Source of the DNA: an uncultured Propionivibrio sp.
GTDB taxonomy: Bacteria; Pseudomonadota; Gammaproteobacteria; Burkholderiales; Rhodocyclaceae
Assembly: GCF_963666255.1 (NCBI RefSeq)
Contig: NZ_OY762656.1
Location: 496,001-560,000 of the forward strand
Reading direction: 5' to 3'
Length of the DNA stretch: 64,000 nt
Shown here: positions 10,450-19,119 of the stretch, piece by piece
How the letters are laid out: each line of letters begins with the position of its first letter
Position numbering within the stretch: position 1 is the stretch's first letter
The notes under the pieces: generated by a model
What the model saw: only the letters and a program-made list of their open reading frames with translations
The model's database searches: none
Told to the model about the DNA's origin: nothing
Translations under genes and position numbers: made by a program

Positions 10450-11157
10450 CGCTGCAGCCCTGCAACTCGTGCCACACGCGTTGGCGCGGCGCCACCACCT
10501 GCTTCCCGTCCACTACGACCCGTCGCGGCAACACCTGACGATTGCCGTTCGCGACAGCAACGATCTTGTCGCGCTCGATGCCATCGCCTTGCTGCACGAT
10601 GGACGACTGGAAATCGACACGCTATTGGCAGGGGAAACGGACATCGATCGCGCAATCGACCGCGCTTACGGCCACGAACTGGCAATCGACGGCATTCTCT
10701 ATGAACTCGAGACAGAAGAAGCAGATGCCCGATCGCACCAAGGGGCACCAGCACAATCGAAACAGCCGATCATTCGACTCATTGACGCCATATTGACCGA
10801 TGCCGTCAGACAGGAAGCCTCTGACATTCATTTTGAACCCGAGCCCGGATTTCTCCGTATCCGCTATCGTATCGACGGCTTGCTCAGACAAATCCGGTCT
10901 GTCCACAAGACTCACTGGCCGGCAATGAACGTCCGGCTGAAAGTGCTGGCCGGAATGAACATCGCCGAAACACGGACGCCCCAGGATGGACACATTCCCT
11001 TCTTCATAAACGGTCGGCAGATCGATCTGCGCGCCTCGGTCCTGCCCACCCTCCACGGCGAGAACATCGTCTTGCGCATATTCGACCACCGGCGCGGACT
11101 TCCCTCGCTGCACGAACTCGGACTGCCACAGCATCACCGCCGCGAGATCGAACGGAT
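10400..11157 (+). pseudogene. mshE: MshE/GspE-type pilus assembly ATPase fragment
   Basis: A frame different from mshL encodes part of a type II secretion/type IV pilus ATPase. The N-terminal MshEN-like segment is SIDLTCAVIDAAALQLVPHA, followed by AILTDAVRQEASDIHFEPE, LKVLAGMNIAETRTPQDGHI and SVLPTLHGENIVLRIFD. The homology ends at about HELGLPQHHRREIERM, just before the Walker A region would begin, so the nucleotide-binding core is absent. The N-terminus is also missing. Both ends abut fragments of other genes, pointing to deletion junctions near 10400 and 11158. Boundaries are approximate. Confidence 0.8.
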
Positions 11158-11163
11158 GCCCTC

Positions 11164-12210
11164 ATGCAGGCACGCGAGGCGCTCGTCGGTTTCGCAGCAA
11201 CCTATCGCGACACTCGTGAATCGCCATCGGCTCGCGAAACTCAATCGTTCGGCTACATGCCATGCCCGAACACTGACAACGACGGCGTTTCCGACATGAA
11301 CTGCGGATCGCTCCTGGTCTCGGTGCTTGGCCGCCTGCCCTGGAAGACCCTGGATCTGCCGAATTTTCGCGACAGCGCCGGTGAGTGTCTTTGGTATGCG
11401 ATCAGCGGACGCGCAAAAAACAGCCCCAAAACATATCAACTCAACTGGGATACCCAAGGTCAATTACTCGTCCAGGACATCGCAGGAAAACTGCAGCACG
11501 ACACTGACCCTCACACCCGTCCGCTTGCCGTCGTCATTGCACCGGGTCGGCCGCTGTCCGGACAGGAATTGCGACGTACGCGCAGCAGCGAGCAATGCGC
11601 CGACATCGGCGCGCCGGACGAACATCTCGAAGGCATAGACAGCCGCTGGTATTCCAGTACGCATACCGGCGACCTCGTGATCACGATCGGCGACAACGCC
11701 AAATTCAACGACCGGGCTGTCTGGCTCAACGCAACGGACATTTTCGATCGCATCAAGCGGCGAAAGGATTTCAAAGCCGATATCGACACCATGATGGACG
11801 ACGTCGCCGCCTACCTCGAAGCACTTCCCTTGGACCGATTGCCCGTGCCGTCGAAGACGCAAAAGGGCGTCGCCCTGTTGATCGACAATTATCTGAAATC
11901 CAACCCAACGCTCGCAAAGCAAGCGCTTATTCACCACTGGCGCGACAACTTGCTATATATCGCCGGTCCCGGCCAAGACAGTTTCGTCCTTGACCTCGAC
12001 GGACAGACACGCGCATGTCGCGCGCTGTTGTTCTTCGCCGGCGAGCGGACGCCATGGCAACGGCGTAGCAATCCCAATGAGATCGAGGACTGGCGCATGT
12101 ATCTGGAAGGCGACAACGCCAACACCTATCCGAACCAGGGGAAATACGTCGGAACAGGCGCCTTTCACCACGAAAACAGCAGCGCCGACGTCATCCGCTG
12201 CATTCGCTGA
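11164..12210 (+). pseudogene. N-terminally truncated pilin-like protein remnant
   Basis: A 348-residue open frame whose first residues, QAREALVGFAATYRDT, match the region just after the hydrophobic helix in minor-pilin-like proteins. The cleavage motif and helix themselves are missing. The motif FGYMPCPNTDNDGVSD (11250-11300) is also typical of such proteins. The remainder, including WRDN-like and FFAGERTPWQRRSNP segments, is not recognised further. It begins right where the mshE fragment ends. It may still be translated from ATG 11164 but would lack the pilin signal. The link to MSHA-type pilins is inferred from motif and position. Confidence 0.6.
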
Positions 12211-12303
12211 CAGGCCACGCCCCCCGCGCCCCTGAACTCGACGACAACGCTGAGATGCTGCCCAATACTTCACATTAGATCTTTGCACCGTCGTCTATAG
12301 TTC

Positions 12304-13062
12304 ATGGATACCGCCGTCTCGATGATCGTCTACCTGCTGCTCAGACAATCCGCCCTGCAAAAGCAGAAGGCCCAAGCGCGGATTGAGGCGACCAACACCC
12401 GCTTGCAGATCGAACAGGATCGATCTGAGCACCTGCTGCTCAATATTCTCCCGGCACCAATCGCCACCCGATTGAAGAGCAGCAACCAGACGATTGCAGA
12501 CGGCATCCCCGATGTTTCGGTGATGTTTGTGGATATCGTGAACTTCACCAGGGTTGCAGAAGGCATGCCTCCGCAACAGGTGTTCGCAATGCTCAACCGG
12601 ATATTCTCCGCCTTCGACGAACTTGCCGAGAAGCACAGTCTCGAAAAAATCAAGACGATCGGCGACGCCTACATGGTTGCCGGCGGTCTCAACCATCATC
12701 CGGGCAACTATTCAGTCGCGATCGTCGAACTTGCTTTTGACATGCAAGCGCAACTGCGCTCGGATATTCAGGTCACCGGAATTGAATTGGACATTCGCAT
12801 CGGCATCGCCACGGGATCGGTGGTTGCCGGCGTCGTCGGCAAGAAAAAATTCATTTACGACCTGTGGGGCGACACCGTCAACACCGCCAGCCGAATCACT
12901 GGCGAGGGCATTCCCGGCGCTATTCTGGTCGACGCCGCCACTCACCAGCGACTCGACCAGCACTTCGATTTCGAAGTCCCGCGGCCGCTCCAGCTCAAGG
13001 GCAAAGGCACGCTCGACGTCTATCGCGTAACAGGGCCGAAGACCTCTCGCACACAGGACTGA
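12304..13062 (+). CDS. Class III adenylate/guanylate cyclase, probably N-terminally truncated
   Basis: 252 residues with a complete-looking class III cyclase catalytic domain: VSVMFVDIVNFTRVAEG carries the metal-binding Asp pair region, then KIKTIGDAYMVAGG, RIGIATGSVVAGVVGKKKFIYDLWGDTVNTASR, ending LKGKGTLDVYRV. The N-terminus starts inside what looks like a last membrane helix (MIVYLLLRQ) and linker coiled coil. Full-length relatives carry a sensory and membrane region first, so this may be the tail of a longer gene lost in the same deletions as the pilus genes. The catalytic part could still be expressed. Confidence 0.7.
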   Translation: MDTAVSMIVYLLLRQSALQKQKAQARIEATNTRLQIEQDRSEHLLLNILPAPIATRLKSSNQTIADGIPDVSVMFVDIVNFTRVAEGMPPQQVFAMLNRIFSAFDELAEKHSLEKIKTIGDAYMVAGGLNHHPGNYSVAIVELAFDMQAQLRSDIQVTGIELDIRIGIATGSVVAGVVGKKKFIYDLWGDTVNTASRITGEGIPGAILVDAATHQRLDQHFDFEVPRPLQLKGKGTLDVYRVTGPKTSRTQD

Positions 13063-13124
13063 TTACCTCAGGCAGTTCGAGTCCGTTCTCCGAGAAGACT
13101 CGTTCGCAGAAGCCCTTTTCCGAC

Positions 13125-13367
13125 TCAATGCTGACAAATTTTCGCGGCTTCGGTATTGAAACCGTTTTCAGCCGGCACGAACTTGCCTTTCGACTCCAAC
13201 AAGTCGATCAGTTGCGCCGCGGTCAGACCCTCGGCACTGCAAGTGTGAAATCTCACGTCCGGGCCGAAATGCTGTTCAACGGCATCACACAGACTTTGTT
13301 TGGTGAAGCTGCCACCGTGCTCCAGCATGAAATGCATGACCGCGTGACCATGAATGGAAGAACTCAC
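13125..13367 (-). CDS. yecH: YecH-family metal-binding protein
   Basis: Small (80-residue) protein of the YecH/DUF2492 family, of unknown precise role. Conserved features are present: SIHGHAVMHFMLE at the start, FHTCSAEGLTAAQLIDLLESKGKF in the middle and a C-terminal AAKICQH, giving the Cys/His pattern that suggests metal binding. GTG at 13367 is preferred because AAAGGA lies about 8 bases upstream and the product matches family length; a 13418 start adds an unsupported leader. Confidence 0.85.
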   Translation of the reverse strand: MSSSIHGHAVMHFMLEHGGSFTKQSLCDAVEQHFGPDVRFHTCSAEGLTAAQLIDLLESKGKFVPAENGFNTEAAKICQH

Positions 13368-13491
13368 GGAATATCCTTTCGGAAAAGACAAAAGAGTCGC
13401 GTAAATATTAACGGGCAATTACGGCCAATTCACTGATTCAAGTCAAATTCGCAAGTGCTGTCGGATATTCCAGCGGGTACAATGCCGGACT

Positions 13492-14526
13492 ATGCTGATC
13501 CTAGGAATCGAATCATCCTGCGACGAAACCGGTGTCGCACTCTACGATACCGAACACGCCCGCCTGTTGGCGCACGCGCTGCACTCCCAAATACTGATGC
13601 ATCGGGATTATGGCGGCGTCGTTCCGGAACTGGCGTCGCGCGACCATATCCGGCGCACGATTCCGCTGCTGCGCAAAGTCATGTCGGACAGCGGACACTC
13701 GCTTGATGAACTGGACGCCATCGCCTACACGCAAGGTCCGGGCCTCGCCGGGGCGTTGCTGGTTGGCGCGGCATTCGCTGAAGGCCTGGCGGCCTCGCTG
13801 GAAATTCCTGTCGTACCGGTCCACCATCTCGAAGGTCATTTGCTGTCGCCGTTGCTGTCGCGACGCCCGCCGAGTTTTCCTTTTGTCGCCCTGCTGGTCT
13901 CCGGCGGACATAGCCAATTAATGCAAGTTACGGGGGTCGGGCAATACGAATTGCTCGGCGAGACACTGGACGACGCCGCTGGCGAAGCATTCGACAAGAC
14001 GGCGAAACTGCTCGGCCTGCCTTACCCTGGTGGCGCCGCACTCTCCGAACTGGCGTTACAAGGACAGCCCGACGCAGTCAAGTTTCCACGACCGATGCTG
14101 CACTCCGGCGACTTTGATTTCAGCTTTAGCGGATTAAAAACGGCAGTACTCACAAAAGTTTGCGAAATCGGCACGCCCAGCGAACAACAACGTGCCGATA
14201 TCGCCCGAGGATTTCAGGACGCGATCATTGAAGTGCTGGTCAAGAAGGCGATGCGCGCGGTCAAGGAAAGCGGTCTCACGCAACTGGTCGTCGCCGGCGG
14301 CGTCGGCGCAAACCGCGAACTGCGCCGGCAACTCGACGCCCGGGCCGTCCGAGCCAGAATCGAGGTCTTTTACCCGGAACTGGAATTCTGCACCGACAAT
14401 GGTGCCATGATCGCACTCGCCGGCGCCCTGCGCTTTCAAGCCGGCGTTTCGATCAAGCCGGCCGGCGCCTTTGCGGTCAGACCGCGCTGGCCTCTTTCCG
14501 AACTGACGTCGGCATCAAACGCCTGA
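13492..14526 (+). CDS. tsaD: tRNA N6-adenosine threonylcarbamoyltransferase
   Basis: Transfers the threonylcarbamoyl group to A37 of tRNAs reading ANN codons (t6A), working with TsaB/TsaE. It has 344 residues. The start [16 protein letters not shown] is the family N-terminus; the metal-binding histidines are in [11 protein letters not shown] near residue 110, and later blocks are SGGHSQL and FSGLKTAV. The gene is convergent with plsY and their ends overlap by 12 bp. Confidence 0.97.
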   Translation: MLILGIESSCDETGVALYDTEHARLLAHALHSQILMHRDYGGVVPELASRDHIRRTIPLLRKVMSDSGHSLDELDAIAYTQGPGLAGALLVGAAFAEGLAASLEIPVVPVHHLEGHLLSPLLSRRPPSFPFVALLVSGGHSQLMQVTGVGQYELLGETLDDAAGEAFDKTAKLLGLPYPGGAALSELALQGQPDAVKFPRPMLHSGDFDFSFSGLKTAVLTKVCEIGTPSEQQRADIARGFQDAIIEVLVKKAMRAVKESGLTQLVVAGGVGANRELRRQLDARAVRARIEVFYPELEFCTDNGAMIALAGALRFQAGVSIKPAGAFAVRPRWPLSELTSASNA

Positions 14527-15168
14527 CCCGGCCTTCTGCACCTCTTTTTTCTTGCTTCCGATCTTCGGTTCCGTCCCGGCCATGAGGCGCTGAAGGTTTG
14601 GCCAATGCTTGCCAATCAGCACAATGGCGATCCCCGCCACGGCCACCAGTTGGCTGTCGCGCCCCCACATCAGGAAAGCATAGAGCGGCGCCGCACAGGC
14701 AGCGACCAGCGCGGCAAGCGAGGAATAACGGAAGGCGAAGGCGACGAACAACCAGGTCGCCAAGGTTGCGCCCCCCAGGAGCGGATCAATCGCCAGCAGC
14801 ACACCGGCAGCTGTCGCGACCCCTTTCCCGCCCTTGAACCGGAGGAAAACCGGATAGATATGACCAAAAAATGCGGCCAAGGCAACACCGACAATAAACC
14901 AGGCGCCAAGACCGGCTGGTTCGCCATAAGTCTGCGCCAGCAGCACCGCAACAGCCCCCTTGGCACTGTCGCCGATCAACGTGAGCACCGCGGCCGACTT
15001 GTTGCCACTGCGCAAAACGTTTGTCGCGCCAGGATTCTTTGAGCCGTAGCTACGCGGGTCGGCAAGTCCGAAAAGACGACTCGACAGCACCGCAAAAGGA
15101 ATCGATCCGAGCAGATACGCTGCCAGGATTGCCAAAGGAACAATCTGAAAATGCGACATAGAGGACAT
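14515..15168 (-). CDS. plsY: Glycerol-3-phosphate acyltransferase PlsY
   Basis: Inner-membrane enzyme making lysophosphatidate from acyl-phosphate and glycerol-3-phosphate. It has 217 residues with about five membrane helices and the conserved cytoplasmic motifs [21 protein letters not shown] and [12 protein letters not shown] at 15168 or at 15159 (MSHFQ) are both possible starts. Its 3' end overlaps the end of tsaD on the other strand. Confidence 0.95.
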   Translation of the reverse strand: MSSMSHFQIVPLAILAAYLLGSIPFAVLSSRLFGLADPRSYGSKNPGATNVLRSGNKSAAVLTLIGDSAKGAVAVLLAQTYGEPAGLGAWFIVGVALAAFFGHIYPVFLRFKGGKGVATAAGVLLAIDPLLGGATLATWLFVAFAFRYSSLAALVAACAAPLYAFLMWGRDSQLVAVAGIAIVLIGKHWPNLQRLMAGTEPKIGSKKKEVQKAGSGV

Positions 15169-15257
15169 AGCGAGTTTACGGGACTGATGCCTGCCTAGGT
15201 TAGAATGCGCGACAAACGGAACGCCCGTAATATTACACTGACCGACTGTTCGACCGC

Positions 15258-15614
15258 ATGGACATTATCTTTATTGACGATCTTCGCATCTCCACCCTGA
15301 TCGGCATCTACCCGCGCGAGCGGTCGATGGCGCAAAACGTGGAGATCTCGTTACAGATCGGGACATCGACAGTCGGCGCCGGCGCAACGGACAATATTCA
15401 CGACACCATCGACTATGCAATGGTCGTCGGGCGCCTGCGTAGCGATCTGGCCACCCAGCATTTCAACTTGCTGGAAAAACTCGCAGAACATATCGCCAAC
15501 GTCCTGCTCAAGGAATTCGGTGCGCGCTGGATACGCGTATCGGTGGCAAAGCTCGGCATGTTACCCGGCGTGCGGCGTGCCGGGGTCATCATTGAGCGGG
15601 GCGAACGCGACTGA
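15258..15614 (+). CDS. folB: Dihydroneopterin aldolase
   Basis: Folate pathway enzyme cleaving dihydroneopterin to 6-hydroxymethyl-dihydropterin. The 118 residues match the family. The start [22 protein letters not shown] is typical, and the catalytic lysine lies in the block [19 protein letters not shown] near the C-terminus. It is divergent from plsY and convergent with the next minus-strand gene, sharing a terminator palindrome with it. Confidence 0.93.
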   Translation: MDIIFIDDLRISTLIGIYPRERSMAQNVEISLQIGTSTVGAGATDNIHDTIDYAMVVGRLRSDLATQHFNLLEKLAEHIANVLLKEFGARWIRVSVAKLGMLPGVRRAGVIIERGERD

Positions 15615-15630
15615 CCCGCTGCAGCGGGTC
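15613..15630. terminator. Palindrome joining two convergent stop codons
   Basis: Perfect 18-base palindrome GACCCGCTGCAGCGGGTC spanning from the folB stop (TGA, 15612-15614) to the opposing gene's stop (TCA on plus, 15629-15631), followed by AAAA. It is probably a compact bidirectional terminator. Confidence 0.55.
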
Positions 15631-15943
15631 AAAACGCCTGACAGGCCGCCATCGAACCGATATATTCCCGCGAGACTTCCACCTCGGCCACGTGCCGGTC
15701 CGGAGACAACACGCGACGCGACTGTCCCGACATCTCGTAGTAAACCCAACGCGGCAATCCATCGAGAACTTCGACAAAAAAGTCGCCGAGCCGCCCCTTG
15801 GGGGAGCGTACGCGCGCATCCGAACCAAAAACCAGCAGCACCGCATTGGATTCGTCGCGCAATTCAACCGAATCGTGCGCCGTGCTCATGACGTGCTTGT
15901 AAGTGCGCGCTCCGACCTGAAAAATCTTTATGACAGCAGACAT
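15629..15943 (-). CDS. Hypothetical protein, 104 residues
   Basis: Not recognised. The ATG at 15943 follows AGGAG at 7-base spacing and starts MSAVIKIFQVGARTYKHVMS; a longer start at 16027 lacks such support. The sequence is soluble and mixed in character (SVELRDESNAVLLVFG, FVEVLDGLPRWVYYEMSG, EVSREYIGSMAACQ), with no signal peptide or membrane segment. It lies 84 bp after ybaK on the same strand. Codon use looks like that of its neighbours, so it is likely a real native gene. Confidence 0.65.
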   Translation of the reverse strand: MSAVIKIFQVGARTYKHVMSTAHDSVELRDESNAVLLVFGSDARVRSPKGRLGDFFVEVLDGLPRWVYYEMSGQSRRVLSPDRHVAEVEVSREYIGSMAACQAF

Positions 15944-16027
15944 GGCAATCTCCTGCATCACCGCACGAACGACAGCGGCCCATGACTGCGATATCGGAAG
16001 AACGCCCGGAAAGTTTAGTACATTCAC

Positions 16028-16513
16028 CTAAACCAGAGCCACCTGCACGACCTGCACCGGGAGCACCCGCAGCAGATCGTGGGGATGAACCCCAACGAGA
16101 AAGCCGCGCCGCCCGCCGTTGATGTAGATCAGCGGCAAATCAAGAATGCTCTTCTCAATAAAGACCGGCATCGCTTTTTTTGTTCCAAACGGACTCGTCC
16201 CTCCGACCAGAAACCCGGAATGGCGATTCGCCACCTCCGGAAGACAAGGCTCGACCTTCTTGCATCCGATCTGGCGTGCCAATTCCTTGGTCGAGACCTT
16301 CCTGTCCCCATGCATCAAGACGATCAAAGGCTTGCGCGACTCATCCTCCATGACCAGCGTCTTGACAACGGCATGCTCATCGACATTGAGCTCACGCGCG
16401 GAAACGCGCGTCCCGCCATGCTCCTCGTAAGCATAGAGATGTGTCGAAAATGCCATGCGGTGCTGGCGGAGGAAACGGGTCGCGAGAGTCTCGGGGGCGT
16501 TTTCGGATTTCAT
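16028..16513 (-). CDS. ybaK: Cys-tRNA(Pro)/Cys-tRNA(Cys) deacylase YbaK
   Basis: Editing enzyme that hydrolyses mischarged Cys-tRNA(Pro). It has 161 residues of the YbaK/EbsC family. The catalytic lysine region is in ELNVDEHAVVKTLVMED, with later conserved blocks KVSTKELARQIGCKKVEPC and GFLVGGTSPFGTKKAMPVF. It could be co-transcribed with the hypothetical gene downstream. Confidence 0.92.
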   Translation of the reverse strand: MKSENAPETLATRFLRQHRMAFSTHLYAYEEHGGTRVSARELNVDEHAVVKTLVMEDESRKPLIVLMHGDRKVSTKELARQIGCKKVEPCLPEVANRHSGFLVGGTSPFGTKKAMPVFIEKSILDLPLIYINGGRRGFLVGVHPHDLLRVLPVQVVQVALV

Positions 16514-16667
16514 GACGCTTCAAGCAGTTTGAATAGCAAGACCTGAGAATAGCAGAGACGACGAGGTCCCGGGTTATCCGGGCTGGCAGCGACACATGCC
16601 CGGCGGATGACAAAGCGACACACCGGGCTTACCATGAGGTTTTTTCAATCACGGCGAGACAAGAAGC

Positions 16668-17450
16668 ATGAAAGAGACAAAGCTCATCCAGATTCAAGGC
16701 CAGCCGCTCGGAAACGGTGCGCTTCCCATCATCATCACACCGCTCGTCGGAAAAACTACCGCCGCCATTCTGGACGAGGTTGCCGCCATCATCCCCAAGC
16801 AGCCCGACCTGCTGGAATGGCGCATCGATTTCTTCGAGGCGATCGGCGACAGCAAAGCCGTCATCGACGCGGCGCTGGCCATCCGTCAGGCCGCCAAGGG
16901 AATCCCCGTCCTGCTGACGCGACGTAATGCGACGGAAGGCGGCCAGCCCCTGAACATCGCTGAGCCAGCCGTCATCGCCATGTATGTCGCAGCGTGCGAA
17001 GCCAAGTGCGTCGAACTCATCGACTACGAATTGTCGAACGCCCCCGAGGATCTCGCTTTGCTGCGCAAGGTCTCCAAGGCCAACGGCATCGCCATGATCA
17101 TGTCCTATCACAACTTCCAGATGACGCCAGATGCCGCGATCCTCGACGAGAAATTCGCCGCCGCCGCCAAGCTCGGCGCCGACGTCGGCAAGGTTGCCGT
17201 CATGCCCCAGAACGAGCGCGACGTGCTCGACCTGCTGGCAGCCACGAGCCGCGCCCGCGACGCCTTCGACTTGCCGCTGATCAGCATGTCGATGGGCGGC
17301 ATCGGATCGATATCGCGCATCATGGGCTGGGTCTACGGTTCGGCGGCAACCTTCGCGGTCGGCAAGAGCAGCTCTGCCCCCGGACAAATCGCCATCGAAG
17401 ACTTGCGCGCGGCGCTCGCCGTCGTTCGCCAAGGTGTCCTCGGTAAGTAA
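16668..17450 (+). CDS. aroD: 3-dehydroquinate dehydratase, type I
   Basis: Third step of the shikimate pathway. It is 260 residues of the type I (Schiff-base) class. LLEWRIDFFE carries the substrate-binding Glu/Arg, MIMSYHNFQMTP the catalytic His, and GKVAVMPQ the Schiff-base Lys near residue 170. GGIGSISRIMGWVYGSAATFA closes the barrel. It is followed by a strong hairpin. Many betaproteobacteria use the type II enzyme (AroQ), so a type I copy may be peripheral rather than the main biosynthetic enzyme. Confidence 0.95.
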   Translation: MKETKLIQIQGQPLGNGALPIIITPLVGKTTAAILDEVAAIIPKQPDLLEWRIDFFEAIGDSKAVIDAALAIRQAAKGIPVLLTRRNATEGGQPLNIAEPAVIAMYVAACEAKCVELIDYELSNAPEDLALLRKVSKANGIAMIMSYHNFQMTPDAAILDEKFAAAAKLGADVGKVAVMPQNERDVLDLLAATSRARDAFDLPLISMSMGGIGSISRIMGWVYGSAATFAVGKSSSAPGQIAIEDLRAALAVVRQGVLGK

Positions 17451-17461
17451 ATTCTGGCAAG

Positions 17462-17495
17462 GCCTGGTAGGGCGCGATTTCGCGCCCTACCAGGC
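17462..17495 (+). terminator. Hairpin terminator after aroD
   Basis: Perfect 16-base inverted repeat (GCCTGGTAGGGCGCGA and its complement) with a 2-base nominal loop, 11 bp after the aroD stop. The T-run is poor (TTCC), so its strength is uncertain. Confidence 0.6.
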
Positions 17496-17537
17496 TTCCA
17501 TCGAACACGACACTGAACGATAACGGGACTGTCTCTC

Positions 17538-17753
17538 ATGCTTGCCTGGCTGCGAAAACGTTGGCGGGCGCGCCGGACATCGAGCGACATCGCAGCCGCG
17601 ATGCAACTGATTCAGGCCATTGACAGAGGCGGGATCCCGCTCAATCCGGCCAAGGTCAACGCAATCGCCCGCGAACTGGGCCTGGAAGTCTCCCGGCGCG
17701 ATCCCGTGGAAAAAACCATCCTGCGCATACGCCTGTATCTTCAGCGCGTATAG
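17538..17753 (+). CDS. Small hypothetical protein, 71 residues
   Basis: Function not recognised. A basic N-terminus (LAWLRKRWRARRTSSD) precedes a helical stretch (AMQLIQAIDRGGIPLNPAKV) and ARELGLEVSRRDPVEKTILRIRLYL. The combination of NAIARELGLEV with a repeated basic pattern resembles small DNA- or RNA-contacting proteins, but no specific fold is clear. It lies 51 bp before the phosphoribosyltransferase gene on the same strand and is probably co-transcribed. Confidence 0.6.
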   Translation: MLAWLRKRWRARRTSSDIAAAMQLIQAIDRGGIPLNPAKVNAIARELGLEVSRRDPVEKTILRIRLYLQRV

Positions 17754-17804
17754 AACGCCCCCCGTCGCAAGACACGGCGACGCCCCCCCTCGCGGCATCA
17801 AAGG

Positions 17805-18239
17805 ATGCAGATGAACTTCCCGCAATTATTAAGACTGGCCGAACGTCTGGCACGACAAATCAAGGCTTCCGGCTTCCAGGCCGATGCCATCGTCGCCCTG
17901 ACGCGCGGCGGATGGATCCCCGCCCGTCTGCTGTCCGACGCCCTGGGGATCCGGGAACTTCTGAGCATCGGACTGCGCTATGGCGACGCCAGCCGAACCC
18001 ATCTGATCGCCTATTCACTGCCTGACCCGATGCCGACCGGCAGAAGACTCCTGCTCGTCGAGGATTGTCTGGAAAGTGGCCGCAGTCTCCAGGAAGCAAT
18101 GCGTATTCTCGAAGCCGCGGGGAACGAGGTGCGAACGGCAAGTCTGTATATCACCCGCCAGACCGTAACTGCGCCTGATTATCACGTGATCGCCGCGGCC
18201 ACCCCGCCGGCATTTCCCTGGGAACGAGCCGAGCCCTGA
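17805..18239 (+). CDS. Phosphoribosyltransferase family protein
   Basis: 144-residue type I phosphoribosyltransferase-fold protein. The PRPP-binding loop appears as LLLVEDCLESGRSL at about residues 82-95, with ALTRGGWIPARLL at 31-43 as the purine-PRTase-like first loop. The substrate cannot be assigned; relatives are often annotated as xanthine/hypoxanthine PRTases. ATG 17805 or 17811 (MNFPQ) are both possible. It marks the end of native-looking sequence before the cassette region. Confidence 0.8.
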   Translation: MQMNFPQLLRLAERLARQIKASGFQADAIVALTRGGWIPARLLSDALGIRELLSIGLRYGDASRTHLIAYSLPDPMPTGRRLLLVEDCLESGRSLQEAMRILEAAGNEVRTASLYITRQTVTAPDYHVIAAATPPAFPWERAEP

Positions 18240-18284
18240 CCATAGACGCGGCCTGTAAACTCGACACACCGAGTTCTGCCGTGA

Positions 18285-18560
18285 GGAGAAAATGGTGACA
18301 CCCAGAATATCTATGACACCATCACGAATAGCTGGACGGTGCATTCCGACGATCCAATACAAATTGAAGAACCGCTGACAATTTTCGATGTCGCAAGAGA
18401 AATCGAGAATATTGAACCAGATGGAAACCTAGAACGCATGGCAGCGTCTTTTAATCACATTGTTCTCCAACTTGAAGGCGATCAATATGCCACCGACAAC
18501 TCGCAAGTTCGCGAAAAAGTTGGTGAGTTATGCCAAGGGGTTGCAATCATAGGTAGGTAA
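18285..18560 (+). pseudogene. Cassette ORF A, unknown, frameshifted at its start
   Basis: An open frame of about 90 codons, NGDTQNIYDTITNSW...TIFDVAREIENIEPDGNLER...GVAIIGR, with no known family. The only well-placed ATG (18292, behind GAGGAGAAA) is out of frame by one base: ATGGTGAC would join the frame if it read ATGGGTGAC. So either a G was lost after the start codon, or translation begins at the in-frame GTG at 18339. The stop (18558-18560) lies 3 bp before an attC-like site, as in integron cassettes. It is AT-richer than the flanking native genes. Confidence 0.5.
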
Positions 18561-18563
18561 AAT

Positions 18564-18626
18564 GCTTAACTCTTCGGCCAGCCGAACCTGACGCAAGTAG
18601 CAGTTCGGCTACCTCCAGCGTTGGGC
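18564..18626 (+). other. attC-like integron recombination site
   Basis: A 63-bp element. It starts with GCTTAAC (fits RYYYAAC), ends with GTTGGGC (fits GTTRRRY), and has an inner inverted repeat AGCCGAAC (18580-18587) / GTTCGGCT (18603-18610). It follows ORF A's stop directly. Size, end motifs and imperfect dyad are those of integron attC sites. Confidence 0.7.
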
Positions 18627-18642
18627 ATCATAGGGAGTAATT

Positions 18643-18888
18643 GTGCTCGCGAGAACAATTCAGCCACTTGGCGCGGAGCTTGCTGGATGTCGCGAATCGT
18701 GTTCCGGCATTTTGCGCGACCAGGAGTCGGGAATCATCCCGCGATGGCTGATTCTTGGGCGCGAGAGTGCATCATGTATGACCGATTTTGGCTATCAATA
18801 TGCCGAGGAGTTACGCCGGGGGACGGTGTGGCCGGTGCTGTCGGATGCGCTAACTTGTTGGACTGGCGCTTTGCTCGTGGCACGGTGA
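18643..18888 (+). CDS. Cassette ORF B, hypothetical 81-residue protein
   Basis: Open frame from GTG 18643, with AGGGAG 5-10 bases upstream, beginning 16 bp after the attC-like site. The product contains RWLILGRESASCMTDFGYQYAEELRRGTVWP and four cysteines; no family is recognised. No clear attC follows it on this strand, so cassette B may be truncated. Coding status is uncertain; a second overlapping frame (18621-18938) is less likely. Confidence 0.4.
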   Translation: MLARTIQPLGAELAGCRESCSGILRDQESGIIPRWLILGRESASCMTDFGYQYAEELRRGTVWPVLSDALTCWTGALLVAR

Positions 18889-19049
18889 CTGTGGTTAACG
18901 ATCAGTCTTGGACTGGCTGCTTTGCAGCGGATTGGTGAGCACTGAGAGCGATTTGCCGAACTGCGGTTTCGGCTGGGGAATTTGTATTGGCTGTCGGCAG
19001 CTCTCAACCCTTAGCGGAACTTCGCTTCTTCGGAAAGTAGACGTTCAGG

Positions 19050-19119
19050 AACGTTGGAGGTATGGGCCGTCTGGCGGCGGTACGCAGGAAGACAGTCCCG
19101 CTTGACCAAAGTGTTATGC
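19050..19119 (-). other. Degenerate attC-like site behind cassette ORF C
   Basis: Read on the minus strand it begins GCATAAC, which contains ORF C's stop codon TAA, and ends CCTCCAACGTT about 70 bp later. The arms between pair only imperfectly, and the final RRRY bases are missing, as if this were the outer edge of an array. The GTTATGC boundary matches the site at 19789-19854. Confidence 0.45.

Noticed and set aside
18621-18938. Alternative 105-codon frame across cassette ORF B
   Set aside because: It starts inside the attC R' core, has no ribosome site, and overlaps the better-supported frame at 18643.
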